From: Oscarella lobularis
Taxonomy: Eukaryota; Porifera; Homoscleromorpha; Homosclerophorida; Oscarellidae
Direction: 5' to 3'
DNA length: 64,000 nucleotides
Assembly (NCBI RefSeq): GCF_947507565.1
Contig: NC_089189.1
Coordinates: 1,488,001 to 1,552,000, forward strand
Each line of letters begins with the position of its first letter. Position 1 is the stretch's first letter. Positions 10,236 through 19,973 of this stretch are shown piece by piece. A program made the position numbers and the translations under genes. The notes beneath the pieces are model-generated. The model was not told the DNA's origin and searched no databases. It saw only the letters and a list, made by a program, of their open reading frames with translations.

Positions 10236-10864
10236 GAAAAATAACTCAGATTTTATTGGCGGTGGTGAATTTTCAGTCGTTTATATCGCGCTCAAATGGG
10301 AAAAAATGAAAGAGGTGTAGCTGCAAAAATTTTTTGCAATTTATAACAAAATGTAAGATTTCTGGGAAAGGACTGTCGCTGAACGAGAGTAGACTAGTGC
10401 ATAGTAGAGTCTATGAATTTCATAACTTACCTGGTACTCATAACGATTAAATGTCTTGTTGCGCTGTAGAATGAAAGCACAATACGTGTTACAGTGTATT
10501 TGACCTGTGAACGTTCATGCTTCTGCGCTAAACGCGCACAGCACAGATCATGTTCTCTGAGGTTGCTTAATTAAAATAATTGAAAATTATTTTTGCTCGC
10601 TCCCATATTTCAAGAGTAACTCTAGTATACTTCAAAAAATTCGAAGAGGGTCTGACGGCAAATCAAATTTTAGATCAAATCGTCGACGGAGACGCGAGGC
10701 CCGATTTCCCTTTTCACTGCAACGCGAAATTGAAAAAAATGGCCATTTCGTGCTGGAACGCGATTCCACGCGAACGACCAACTTTCAAAGATATCGTTCC
10801 GGCAATAGAAGAGATACAGATGTCGGTTGCGGGTGCTAACGGATACGAAGCTATCATAGCCTAG
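10236..10864 (+). pseudogene. TKL kinase remnant (P-loop fragment plus C-lobe end)
   Basis: At 10236-10345 the frame DFIGGGEFSVVYIALK is a kinase glycine-rich loop. After a frame change, GVAAKIF matches the VAxK lysine strand. Then a donor-like AAAAT/GTAAGA occurs at about 10350. The next recognisable piece is 10622-10864: YFKKFEEGLTANQILDQI, then ISCW, RERPTF and a stop after ~80 codons. That is the final helices of a TKL/TK-type kinase domain (CW and RPTF being subdomain XI) and is clearly related to the receptor kinases at 26-29 kb and 61-63 kb. Catalytic loop, DxG and APE segments are absent. Either an internal exon set was deleted or two fragments are juxtaposed. Confidence 0.6.
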
Positions 10865-11815
10865 CTAAGTAAAGAATGCATCTCGTCGATCGGTGTTACG
10901 TACGATGAGCTGCATGCACAAGTGTCCGTCTTAAAATAGAAGTTCTTTGTTTCCCGAATAATTGAATAAAGATTAGACGAAATAGTTGCATGGCGTCGCA
11001 AGCTGTTTCTCGCAAGCTTTCGCGAGAGGGAAAAAAATCTGTAAAAGTACGCCGACGCAAAGACGAGGTTGTAGCTCCGGAACAGAGGAACGCCGCACGA
11101 GGTAACAATCTGTCTTCGACGAGGTTACCGGAACGTGAGGTGGTGCGCAGCCCTTTAGGTGCCATAAAACACGCCTTCAGTTCCACGAAGTGCTTTTGAA
11201 TAGATAACAGTCATCTAGATGGTAATCCATTATTCTATAGATTCTTAATTTGGATCATCATATCCGGCATGCGCTACAGGACAGCGCGGTAGCCTGCCAA
11301 CTTTCAAAGATATCGTTCCGGCAATAGAAGAGATACAGATGTCGGTTGCGGATGCATGCTGACGGATACGAAGCTATCATAGCCTAGCTGCAATTAAGTA
11401 AAGAATGCTCTCGTCGATCGGTGTGACGTAGGATGAGCTGCATGCACAAGTGACCGTCTAAAAATAGAAGTTCTTCGTTTCCCGAATAATTGAATAAAGA
11501 TTAGACCGAATAGTTGCATGGCGTCGCAAGCTGTTTCTCGAACGGTTTCGTGATAGAGTGAAAAATCTGTAAAAGTACGCCGATGCACAGACGAGGTACT
11601 AGCTCCGGAAGAGAGGAACGCCGCACGAGGTAACAATCAGTCTTCGACGAGTACACCGGAACATCAGGTGGTGCGCAGCCCTTTGGGTGCCATAAACCAC
11701 GCCTTCAGTTCTACGAAAGTTGCTTTGAATAGACAACAGAGATGGTAATCCGTTATTCTATAGATTCACTGCATCATCACAACCGGCATTAGCTACAGGA
11801 CAGCGCGGTGGAGTG
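10778..11815 (+). repeat. Tandem duplication of ~515 bp (kinase 3' end and flank)
   Basis: 10778-11293 and 11297-11815 are two diverged copies of one segment. Each starts CCAACTTTCAAAGATATCG, includes the last kinase codons, and ends ACAGGACAGCGCGGT. Small indels distinguish them. The second copy abuts the start of the next receptor-kinase gene, so the duplication separates a kinase 3' end from a neighbouring paralogue's 5' end. This is the structure expected from unequal exchange in a tandem gene cluster. Confidence 0.85.
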
Positions 11816-11816
11816 A

Positions 11817-14602
11817 ATGCATATCTTATCAAACGTAGTTCTTCAACTTGTTCTCTGTTTGACTGCCTTCTGCCGTATCGCTCATGGTAGCGAAAGCGTC
11901 AAAGGTAAGTGGAACGACATTTCTAATATAACCGAAGGCAACTACTGGAAACTGAACGTGCCGCTCTGGAAGTATTAGTACGACAGCAATGAGCTCGCAC
12001 GGTCATTGATAGCGGCTACTTATTGTCGAAGTATGACGTCGAAACGAGCGAAACTCGCGTGCTTTTCATCGATCAGTACCTCTTCGCGTGGGTTTATTCG
12101 CCGACAGCGTCGTGGACGAAACTTCCCGAAAAAAGTAATCAAAGGATAAAAATGTGGTCATCCCTCCCAAAGTTGAGCACCATTGTCAGAAGCCCAAATC
12201 GGGCGGTGACCCTCTGCGACTCGCGAGTGGTGCTCTTCAGCGGATTTAGCGTCGAGAGGAACGGCCACATAGTCCTGTCGAACGATATATGGATCTTCGA
12301 CGGCATCGTCGAAGAGTGGAGTTCGGTGCGAACGCTCGCGCGCGCTCCCGAAGTGCGCGACAGCAAAGTGGCATTCGCTTTTCGTCGGAACGAAAGCACG
12401 TGCCGCTGCAAGGATTCACTGTTTGTATACGGAGGATCTGACGATCTAGACGATCTCTGGGAACTTCGATGCGTCGAAGACAAAAACGAGACCGACATGA
12501 AATACGATTGGATAAAAAATGACCTGAACGCGATTTCCTGGCCGAAAAACTCATCCGACATGCTTTTTGCTTCCAAAACAGTCCTCTATTGGGTGACAAA
12601 CGATCTATCAATGCTAAGCGTTTTTGACACAATAACGGAGAAATATTTGTCGTCGCGAATAGAAATAATTGATTGCCCTCATGTACCGGTTATCTACGAT
12701 AGGTACCTCCTTGTCGCCTATAGGGAACTCCTCGACAGCGCACTTCACCTAAAGGAGAATCATCTAATCATATTCTTCGTGGCGCTTAGGGGTGAATACA
12801 GCGGTTATAAAGAAAGCGATTTTCTCGGAGTGTTGGATTTGCAGAAATGTGTTATTCACTGCATAAACGAATCTGTATGCCATAGAGACGAAAGCTGTTA
12901 TCTGCAGGACACTCTGTTCTTAACTGACGACTAGGAATTGCTTCTAGGAACAGACATATATAACGGCTCCGTCGTCATTTGGAGTTGAGCGAAATGTTTC
13001 GAAGCCTAAAAACGAACTCCCTCCTGAACATAGAGTGAGACGCTCCCAACTACGACGGAGATACACATGGGAGGTATCCTGTGATGATGATCGATCACAG
13101 ATTCATGAGGATAACCGACTCCGTTTGGTATCTGATGAAAATATGGTATCCGTCAGATTTACAAATGTGGCTGTTCGAAGTCGACATTCTTCGATGGTCG
13201 ATCTACGATCCGGACGAGAAGCCGGAGACGACGTGGAATGCACTCGAGGCGGCAACTGCGACGACGGCAAACGACTGCGTCGCTTATTTCGGAAGTGGCT
13301 ACGGCTACGTCTCGTCCGCTCAAGACGATCTGTGGATGTACGCGACGCGAATGCGAACGTGGACGAGGGTCGTCTCGCGCGGAAAGGCGCCGAAAAAACT
13401 GATGTCGTACGCGACGATGAGCTCGCTGGACAACGGCTCGCTCGTCTATTCGGCGGCGTGGATAACCGAAATAGCTCGCTCTGGATGGTCACCGTCGACT
13501 ACGAACGCATGACGGCGACGTGGGAGAGGCTCTGCTGCGAAGACGATCGAGAACAGCTGACGAATCAACTACAGAAATGGTCGAGCGCAGTGTGGAATAA
13601 TAACTTATACATTTACTTTTGCCAAAGAACGGAGGGCAATTGCGAATCAATTATTTATTACAAGAACCTTGGCAACGCCGCCGAGTGGAGAACGAAAGAA
13701 AGCAGAGGTTCCGGCATCGGTACGTTTTGCAAATCGGATCAAACCGTCTTCGGTCGCTTTGCTTACACAACAGACGATATCGGAAATTTAGTAATGGCTG
13801 ATTTCAATCGGGTTGAATACAATATGGCAGGCGAAAGAAAGTTTCCGGCGAATTCAAAAGCACTATTAGGTGCTCAAAGCAACGGAATGTTTTGTTTACG
13901 CCCGGACCTTATGGTGAAGTACTCGGAATGGCGTTCCGGTTGACGTTTGGTTTGGACTGGCAGCCTTATCTGTTCGACGATTCGCGCATTCGAACCTTTC
14001 GGCTCATCGGATGCAAGCCGGGATCGTTTAGTCCGAAATACAGCGTACATTCGTGTCAGTCGTGCCCGAAAGGACGGTACAGCGATCGATACAACTCGAC
14101 CAACTGCACGAGCTGTCCGTCGGGTTTAATCACGACGGCGACGGGCTCAAACTCAATAATCAACTGCACGTGCGCATCCGGTACGTGTGTTTACGGCGAC
14201 TGCGTTGTTCAAAGCGATCTGTCAATGTTGTGTCTTTGCTATACCGGTTACACGGGTAAAACGTGCGAATCGCCGACAATGTATCTCGTCTTCATGGGCG
14301 TAATAGTCGGAATACTACTCGTAATCGCTTTCTATTACATTGCCCAACGTGTCAGAAAGCATAAAATTGCAGTCAAGTATACGAGAGTCGAGTTGGAGAA
14401 GGCCGAACAAATGGTCGAGGAATTATCGAACATATGGTCGATCAAAACGGACGAGATCGAGTTTGGGCAAAAAATAGGAGAGGGATCGTTCGGCGACGTG
14501 TGGACGGCCGATTATCGCGATCAAACCGTCGCCGTCAAAGTGCTCAAAATCGGAGCCGACAATTGCACGAACGAGCAACTGCAGGAGTTCAAAGACGAAA
14601 GC
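11817..14602 (+). pseudogene. Receptor TKL kinase (kelch/GCC2-GCC3/EGF/TM), broken copy B
   Basis: The ATG at 11817 gives a classical signal peptide (hydrophobic LQLVLCLTAFC, cleavage near AHG), then KWNDISN and a TAG at about 11976. In other frames the protein continues. A kelch-type ectodomain covers 12023-13930 (VVLFSGF, NDIWIFDG, LFVYGGSDDLDDLWEL, DLWMYATRMRTWTRVVSRG). Next are a cysteine-rich GCC2/GCC3 region (CPKGRYSD, CTSCPSG) and an EGF-like module (CVYGDCVVQ, CLCYTGYTGKTC). A single transmembrane helix (VFMGVIVGILLVIAFYYIA) and a juxtamembrane coiled stretch follow, and finally the kinase glycine loop IGEGSFGDVW and AVKVLK. The kinase stops at the alpha-C region (KDES, about 14602), where an inverted ankyrin segment begins. 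Several frameshifts (near 11980, 12940-13080, 13470, 13900) make it a pseudogene. It aligns throughout with the copy at 25946. Confidence 0.85.
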
Positions 14603-15067
14603 ACATGGCCCAGCGTAGTGTATAGGTTGTCGTTTCATAAATACTTCTGCGAATATATCAGCACCTTTTTCAATTAGGTACTTACAGACTTTAACGTGTC
14701 CTCTTTCAGCGGCGACGGTTAGCGGTTGCTCTTGAAAGAAGTTACGTGCATTGACATGAGCTCCAGCCGATTTGATTAAATAGTCACACGTTGACAAGTC
14801 TCCCTCTCTCGCAGAGTCATGAAGACGAAGTACTGCTTTGTATTCAGCCGTAACACAAAGCGAATCCTTTCGATTACCCTGCGAGACGTCTACTCCCTTC
14901 CAAGACACGAGAAAAAGACTGAATCTAGCAGTTCTTCGCCTTAACGCATTGTTTCGGGATGAAAACCCGGATGTGTCAGTACTGTCGCCGCGTCGAAGTG
15001 CTTCAATACTAGACCGGCCCAATAGAAACACTGTTTGTAGAGTTGATTCTTTGCGAAGGTGCCTGGT
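14603..15067 (-). pseudogene. Ankyrin-repeat gene fragment, left arm of inverted repeat
   Basis: On the minus strand LHDSAREGDLSTCDYLIKSA, VNARN, EQPLTVAAERGHVKVCKYLI and RQPIHYAG are ankyrin-repeat helices, about two and a half repeats. The segment is the reverse complement, diverged, of 20100-20625. It starts abruptly inside kinase copy B at 14603 and is cut at 15067 by the Gypsy insertion. The arm resumes at 18610. No start codon or complete domain remains. Confidence 0.75.
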
Positions 15068-15068
15068 T

Positions 15069-15125
15069 TGATGTACGGGGTTGGGGTTGATAACAATAGA
15101 CTGTGACGTAAGCAGCCACGCTACA
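15069..15125 (+). repeat. 5' LTR of the Gypsy element (57 bp)
   Basis: TG...CA ends. It contains a CGTAAGCAGCCACG block and no AATAAA or clear TATA box. It is bounded by the CCTGGT target duplication on the left and the primer binding site (15127 onward) on the right. Confidence 0.75.
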
Positions 15126-15126
15126 T

Positions 15127-15153
15127 TGGCGTAGTCGACACTGGTTTCGAACC
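15127..15153 (+). other. Primer binding site of the Gypsy element
   Basis: TGGCGTAGTCGACACTGG followed by TTTCGAACC looks like the complement of a tRNA acceptor (CCA end) plus T-arm, including the TTCGA loop. It starts one base after the LTR. Primer tRNA identity is not assigned. Confidence 0.6.
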
Positions 15154-15159
15154 TTTCAG

Positions 15160-16257
15160 ATGGCTTCGGTGGGCAAATTTGGTGTCTTCGGGAGCGAAAA
15201 AGAGGAATGGCGTCATTACGTCGAGCGACTGGAATTCTACTTTGAGGCGAACGACGCCAAGGACGATGGCAAGAAGAAAGCAATTCTCCTCAGCGTTTTT
15301 GGGCCGGCGGCGTATCGAACAATTCGATCCGCAACGTCCGTACCGCTCACAACAGCATCTTACAACCAGATCAAAAAGCAGACAGAAGATCACTTTGATC
15401 CTACGCTGTCTAAGGCCACTCGCCGATGGCGTTTTCGTTCGCGACATCAAAAGCAGGGCGAATCGATACTAGCCTACGTCGCGGAACTACGCAAATTGGC
15501 GGAACGCTGTGAGTTCCACGATGTCGCAGAGGAGCTGTGCGACCAGCTCGTGGTTGGAGTGAACGACCACACAATTCGTAGCAAGCTACTCGCGGAAAAG
15601 AAGTTGACCTTTGAGTCAGCGTTCGAGATCGCGCTTTCCACGGAAGTAGCCGAAAAGCAATCACACGAAATGCAAGGAACACCAGACGAATCGGTTCGTT
15701 CAGTGAGTACTGCAGCCGCGGAAAGCGCCGCGTTCAACGCGCAACAACGGAAGTGTTTCCATTGTAACGGAAACCATTCGCCCGCCACGAGTCGTTTCGC
15801 TTCATACACATGCCACGAGTGCGGTAAATTGGGCCACGTTGCTCGTGCTTGCCGCAGTCGCCAACCAGCAACTCCCAAGGAGAAGAAAGGTACCAAGGAG
15901 TCGCTCAAAGCGAAGAAGGCACATAAAGTGTCGGAGGCACAAGCGACGGATGAGGACAGCGATTCGGTGGAGGAATCGTTCCCGATTAACTTTTGCACAA
16001 AAGGTTCCCGAGTGGCGCCAATTATGGTGCCATTAAAAATTGATTGCAAGCCGTGCTCGTTTGAGTTGGACACTGGCGCAGGAGAAGTGGAGTTTCGAAA
16101 ACTGTGGTCGCGACGGGAGCGCCCCGGCGTTACGGCGTTGCCGGGTAACGCTGTCGACTTACACGAAAGACCCAATTCCGGTTCTCGGGGAATGCGAGGT
16201 AGGAGTGAGGTACGAAGGTCAGCGAAAGCAGATGACCCTGATCGTCGTGAAAGGTGA
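15160..16257 (+). pseudogene. Gag with zinc knuckle, leading into protease
   Basis: The ATG at 15160 opens a typical Ty3/Gypsy gag. Residues ~10-140 form the helical capsid region (EEWRHYVERLEFYF, DHFDPTL, LRKLAERCEF, CDQLVVGV). A first degenerate knuckle (CFHCNGNH) is followed by a CCHC knuckle, CHECGKLGHVARAC, around residue 225-238. Downstream is a KK-rich linker, then the aspartic protease active site FELDTGA at about residue 300. The frame then diverges from protease. The rest of the protease (the GECEVGV strand and PSLMGRNWL) is read in another frame at 16150-16290. This gene supplies particle protein and protease for reverse transcription. It is inactive because of the shift and later deletions. 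Confidence 0.8.
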
Positions 16258-16539
16258 CGGGCCGAGCCTGATGGGACGCAACTGGCTCACGCAATTTCAG
16301 TTGGACTGGCCCCGTCTGGCAGCGTATCAGACAGCATCGGTCAATGCGTGTTCGGCAACGAGTGGGTTGCCGATCGTAACGAAATTTCCTGAGGTTTTTG
16401 GCAACGGACTATTCGGGGACAAAAAGCAAAAATTCGAGTCAAGTCAGGCGCCATACCGCGGTTTTGCAAACCGGGGGCGGTTCCATACGCACGTCGAACG
16501 AAGTTTGAAAACGAAATTCGGCGCTTAGAACGACAAGGC

Positions 16540-17115
16540 GTCATAGAACAAGTTCAGTTTTCCGATTGGGCAGATCCGATAGTTGCGGCGATCAAAAAAG
16601 GGGGCGATGTGCGCGTTTGCAGTGATTACAGCCTCACGGTCAATCCGGTAATTGTTCCGGACTCGTACACGCTTCCTCGCATTGATGATTTGCTAGCGTC
16701 CCTCGCAGGTGGGGAGTCGTTCACGAGGCTAGATCTTAGCAGCGCTTACCAGCAGGTGGAACTCGACGAGGAATCTAAAAAGCTGTTGACCGTCAATACG
16801 CCGTGGGGCCTTTTTGGGTACAATCGGCTGCCATTTGGCGTTTCGGTAGCCACGGCCATTTTTCAACGAATGATGGCTAGTTTGCTGCAAGGCGTACCGG
16901 GGACAGTCGTGTATCTCGATAATATATTGGTGACGGGGAAGTCCCGCAAGGAGCATCTTCGCAACCTGGAACTCGTGTTAGGCCGTCTTGCGGCGGCCGG
17001 AATGCGTTTGAAAACATCGAAACGTTCCGGTGGTGGAATACTTAGGGCATAAAATTGATAAAGAGGGACTCCATCCGACCGATGACAAGGTTGCGGCAGT
17101 CACGCACGCGCCGGC
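16540..17115 (+). pseudogene. Gypsy reverse transcriptase, truncated and active-site altered
   Basis: Motifs run in order: VCSDYSLTVNP, LPRIDDLLASLAGG, FTRLDLSSAYQQ (first catalytic Asp), NRLPFGVSVATAIFQ, then VVYLDNILVTG. In the last, the family's YxDD box reads YLDN, so the third catalytic Asp is replaced. A frameshift follows near 17035. After the GHKIDKEGL segment the sequence jumps at about 17115 directly into pre-integrase sequence. The thumb/connection part and RNase H are gone. Confidence 0.8.
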
Positions 17116-17159
17116 TGGCCGGGTTGTGACACGGATATAGGAGCAACAGTGAGGGGATG

Positions 17160-18433
17160 TGAGGAATTTGAATGCGCCTGCTGCTGCGCAACTTCATCCC
17201 TGGGAATGGCCCGAGAGACCACGGGGACGACTTCATTTAGACTTTGCAGGACCGTTTCTGGGAAAAATGTTTCTGATCGTAGTGGATGCCCACTCCAAGT
17301 GGTTAGAAGTAGTGCCCATGCTGTCAACGACATCCACGGTAACAATTGGAAAGCTACGGAAGATCTTCGCCACCCATGGTCTACCAGAAATGATTGTCAC
17401 GGACAACGGACCACAATTTATCAGCGAGGAATTCCGGCAACGTCGGCACCGTATCACCCGGCATCGAATGACATGGGAAAGAGAGCAGTGCAAATTTTTA
17501 AGAAGGGAATGCGAAAAACGGATAAGGAGAAACTACCCCTTGAAGAAAGCAAAAGTTCTGTTTTCTTATCGGGCTACTCCCCAATCCACCACGGGGATAT
17601 CACTCGCGGAATTGCTGTATGGCTGTGACGAACTGATAGTTAATATCTATATGTTGGGTGTGATTGTGTTCTGTCTACTTCCTGTTTGGTGGTTACTTAA
17701 ACCTGTAACTATTTCTTAGCACAATATATTACTCTGCACGTAACAATGGCCTCCGCCTTTGAGGAAAACTGGATCTGCTGAAACCCGATGTAGCGGCACG
17801 TGTTCGCCAGCAACAGGCCAGGCAGAAAGGATATCATGTTTTACACGCGGCGACGCGAGGGTTTGTCTTGGGTCAACGAGTTTGGGTGCGGCAACACTCT
17901 GGACCGTGGGAACCCGGAGTGGTGGTCGCTGTATCCGGTCCCGTCTCGCTGGTGGTGGAGATGAGCGATCACCGCAGACTACGGTGTCACTCGGATCAGG
18001 TGAGGGTCCGATACTCAGAGGCAGTGCCGCCATCGCCGGCACCGGTATCGCCAGTTTCTGGTACGGGTTCACGAGTCGAACCTCGTACCGAAACTGTACC
18101 AGACAACGACATTCGAGCAGATCGGTCCGGTTTACCAACCGTACCGGCAGAAGGGAGGGAAAGGTCGTTAGGCCCACCCCGTTGGCTGCACCGGTGGCCA
18201 CGCCTCAGTCAGCGTCAGCGGCGGTGCTGGAACCTCTGCCGCCACAAGACAGTCACGGGCACACCTGCGGTTGCCAACGACAGAACCAGGGCGGGGGTTC
18301 CACGGCGGATAATTCTTCGACGTCACCGCGGCAACGTTCGTCGCACGTAGCGTCGTCTTCTCCGGAAGCTACTACACCGCCACTGCGAAGGTCATCACGA
18401 GTTTCTAAACCACCACAACGGCTGGATCTTTGA
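17160..18433 (+). pseudogene. Gypsy integrase, deleted and interrupted by a solo LTR
   Basis: LHPWEWPERP leads into the catalytic core: HLDFAGPFLGKMFLIVVDAH carries the first Asp, and VTDNGPQFISEEF the second. The stretch holding the third acidic residue and zinc-finger parts is missing or scrambled after 17440. SYRATPQSTTG and AELLYG follow, then the 122-bp solo LTR insertion, then LLKPDVAARV and a C-terminal GQRVWVR, VRYSEAVPP region with the usual tail RRSSRVSKPPQRLDL at 18433. Frames switch several times. The element cannot encode an integrase. Confidence 0.75.
17624..17745. mobile_element. Solo LTR (122 bp) nested in the Gypsy pol gene
   Basis: It begins TGTGACGAACTG and ends ACGTAACA (TGT...ACA termini). 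It is flanked on both sides by ATGGC (17619-17623, 17746-17750), a 5-bp target duplication typical of LTR elements. It interrupts the conserved AELLYG/DLLKPD junction of the integrase C-terminus, so it inserted after the host element. No internal coding sequence remains. Confidence 0.75.
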
Positions 18434-18537
18434 CCGGATAGGGGCGACGTCGACGAAGATTCTTGTTTGACACTTTAACTGACCAATCATTTTTTTGGGC
18501 ATGTTGTTAGGGGCAGTTGGGCGGGGAAAAGTAACTT

Positions 18538-18552
18538 AGGTGGGGGAGAGAG
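18538..18552 (+). other. Polypurine tract of the Gypsy element
   Basis: AGGTGGGGGAGAGAG ends exactly where the 3' LTR begins, as required for plus-strand priming. Confidence 0.7.
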
Positions 18553-18609
18553 TGATGTACGGGGTTGGGGTTGATTACAATAGACTGCGACGTAAGCAGC
18601 CACGCTACA
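18553..18609 (+). repeat. 3' LTR of the Gypsy element (57 bp)
   Basis: It matches the 5' LTR at 55 of 57 positions. It is followed by the target duplication CCTGGT and then by sequence continuing the interrupted host arm. Confidence 0.75.
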
Positions 18610-18753
18610 CCTGGTATGTGCGATGGCCCTGCATTCGATTTTTCTAGGGTGGCATCGTCTTTCGATCATGCGACAAGTCTGCGACAATAAGAAAATATCT
18701 CGCCGATTGAATTTTGATTCTCTAGCTGTGTAGACCTATATCTTTTTGCGAAA
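18610..18753 (-). repeat. Left arm of large inverted repeat, distal part
   Basis: The reverse complement matches 19974-20115: GCAAAAAGATATAGGTCTAC, TCAATCGGCGAGATATTTT, ATCGAAAGACGATGCCA, GCAGGGCC. It continues the ankyrin-containing arm at 14603-15067 across the Gypsy insertion. Confidence 0.85.
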
Positions 18754-19060
18754 CTGATGATACTGTTTCTTTGCAGGGCCCTCCGTCTCCCTTCCCCCGC
18801 GTGGGGCCCTTCTCTCCCAACATGCCTATAAGGCCATGCTAGCCGCAATTAATATTCCACAGTATGTTCTTGGGCGTTTTCAAGTGAACGCTTGATGTAC
18901 GGGTGCAAATGTTATTTTCTTATACGTTGTCCACGTGCGTGGGTCGAGAGATCTTTTAGAACTCTTTTGTTTTATTGGTGTGTCCTGATCTCCAAGGAGA
19001 TAACGATTTTCTAGAATTTGAATAAGACGTAGGCTGCTTGGCAAAAGCTCTTCGCCCACG
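18754..19060. other. Spacer between arm and minisatellite
   Basis: No gene seen. It contains ordinary unique sequence up to the first minisatellite units near 19065. Confidence 0.3.
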
Positions 19061-19064
19061 GCAA

Positions 19065-19973
19065 CGCGTCGTCCAAAAACGGCGTCGTTTCCCAAAAAGA
19101 CGGCGTCGTCTGGAAATTAGACGGCGTCGTCAAAAGACGGCGTCGTCTCCCAAAAAGAGGGCGTCTTCAAAATTCGGCGTCGTCTCCTAAAGAGACGGCG
19201 TCGTCAAAGGTCGGTGTCGTGAAAAGACACCGTCGTGGAAAGACGGTGTCGGCAGAAAATGTTGTCGTCAAAAGACGGCGCAGTCAAAAGACGGCGTCGT
19301 CAAATGAAGGCGGCGTCAAAGACGGGGTCGTCAAATGAAGGCGGCGTGAAAAGACGGCGTCGTCAAAAAACGGTGTCGTTTTCCAAAAAGACGGCGTTGT
19401 CTCGAAATTAGACGGCGTCGTCAAAAGACGGCGTCGTCTCCCAAAAAGACGGCGTCGTCTCCCAAAAAGAGGGCGTCGTCAAAATTCGGCGTCGTCTCCT
19501 AAAGAGACGGCGTCGTCAAAAGTCGGTGTCGTCAAAAGACGGCGTCGTTAAAGACGGTCTCGTCAGAAAATGTCGTCGTCAAAAGACGGCCTAGTCAAAA
19601 GACCGTCGTCAAATGAAGGCGGCGTCAAAGACGGCGTCGTCAAATGACGGCGGCGTCAAAAGACGGCGTCGTTATAAACGGCGTCGTCAACAGTCGGTGT
19701 CGTCAAAAGACGACGTCGTCAAAAGACGATGTCGTCAAAAGATGGCGTAGTCAAAAGACGGCGTAGTCATAAGACAGCGTCCGTAAAAAGACGTCGTCGT
19801 CAAAAGACGGCGTTGTCAAAAACGGCGTCGTCAAGAAATGGCGTCGTCAACATTCGGCGTCGTCAAAAGACGGCGTCGTTAACTGACGGCGATGTTAAAT
19901 GACGGCGTCGTCAAAAGACGTCGTCGTCAAAAGCCGGCGTCGTCAGAAGACGGCGTAGTCAAAAGACGGCGTC
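19065..19973 (+). repeat. Minisatellite, ~16-bp unit AGACGGCGTCGTCAAA
   Basis: More than fifty imperfect copies of AGACGGCGTCGTCAAA, with variants such as a TCTCCCAAAA spacer, TCGGTGTCGTC and ATGAAGGCGGC. Blocks of several units are themselves duplicated: the region around 19075-19260 recurs, diverged, at 19370-19570. The unit contains a near palindrome (GACGGCGTC). It forms the centre of the surrounding inverted repeat. Confidence 0.9.

Larger units (their letters stand above)
15069..18609 (+). mobile_element. Ty3/Gypsy retrotransposon with 57-bp LTRs, defective
   Basis: Direct repeats of 57 bp at 15069-15125 and 18553-18609 begin TGATGTACGGGG and end GCTACA, and differ at two positions. 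Immediately after the left one is TTGGCGTAGTCGACACTGG, a primer-binding-type sequence. Immediately before the right one is the purine tract GGTGGGGGAGAGAG. The flanks CCTGGT (15062-15067 and 18610-18615) are a target duplication. The mirrored host arm at 20100 shows the uninterrupted site. Between them lie gag, protease, RT and integrase in Ty3/Gypsy order. The RNase H region and parts of RT and integrase are deleted, and several frames are shifted. A solo LTR is nested at 17624-17745. Confidence 0.85.

Noticed and set aside
15127-15153. Partial tRNA gene
   Set aside because: Only the acceptor/T-arm complement is present, at the exact position of a primer binding site. There is no anticodon or D-arm.
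15160-18433. Possible programmed frameshifting between gag and pol in the Gypsy element
   Set aside because: Frames change many times and key residues and whole domains are missing, so decay is the simpler explanation.
19065-19973. Minisatellite as a coding repeat protein or CRISPR-like array
   Set aside because: Units vary in length and frame, stops occur, there are no spacers of constant size and the context is eukaryotic.
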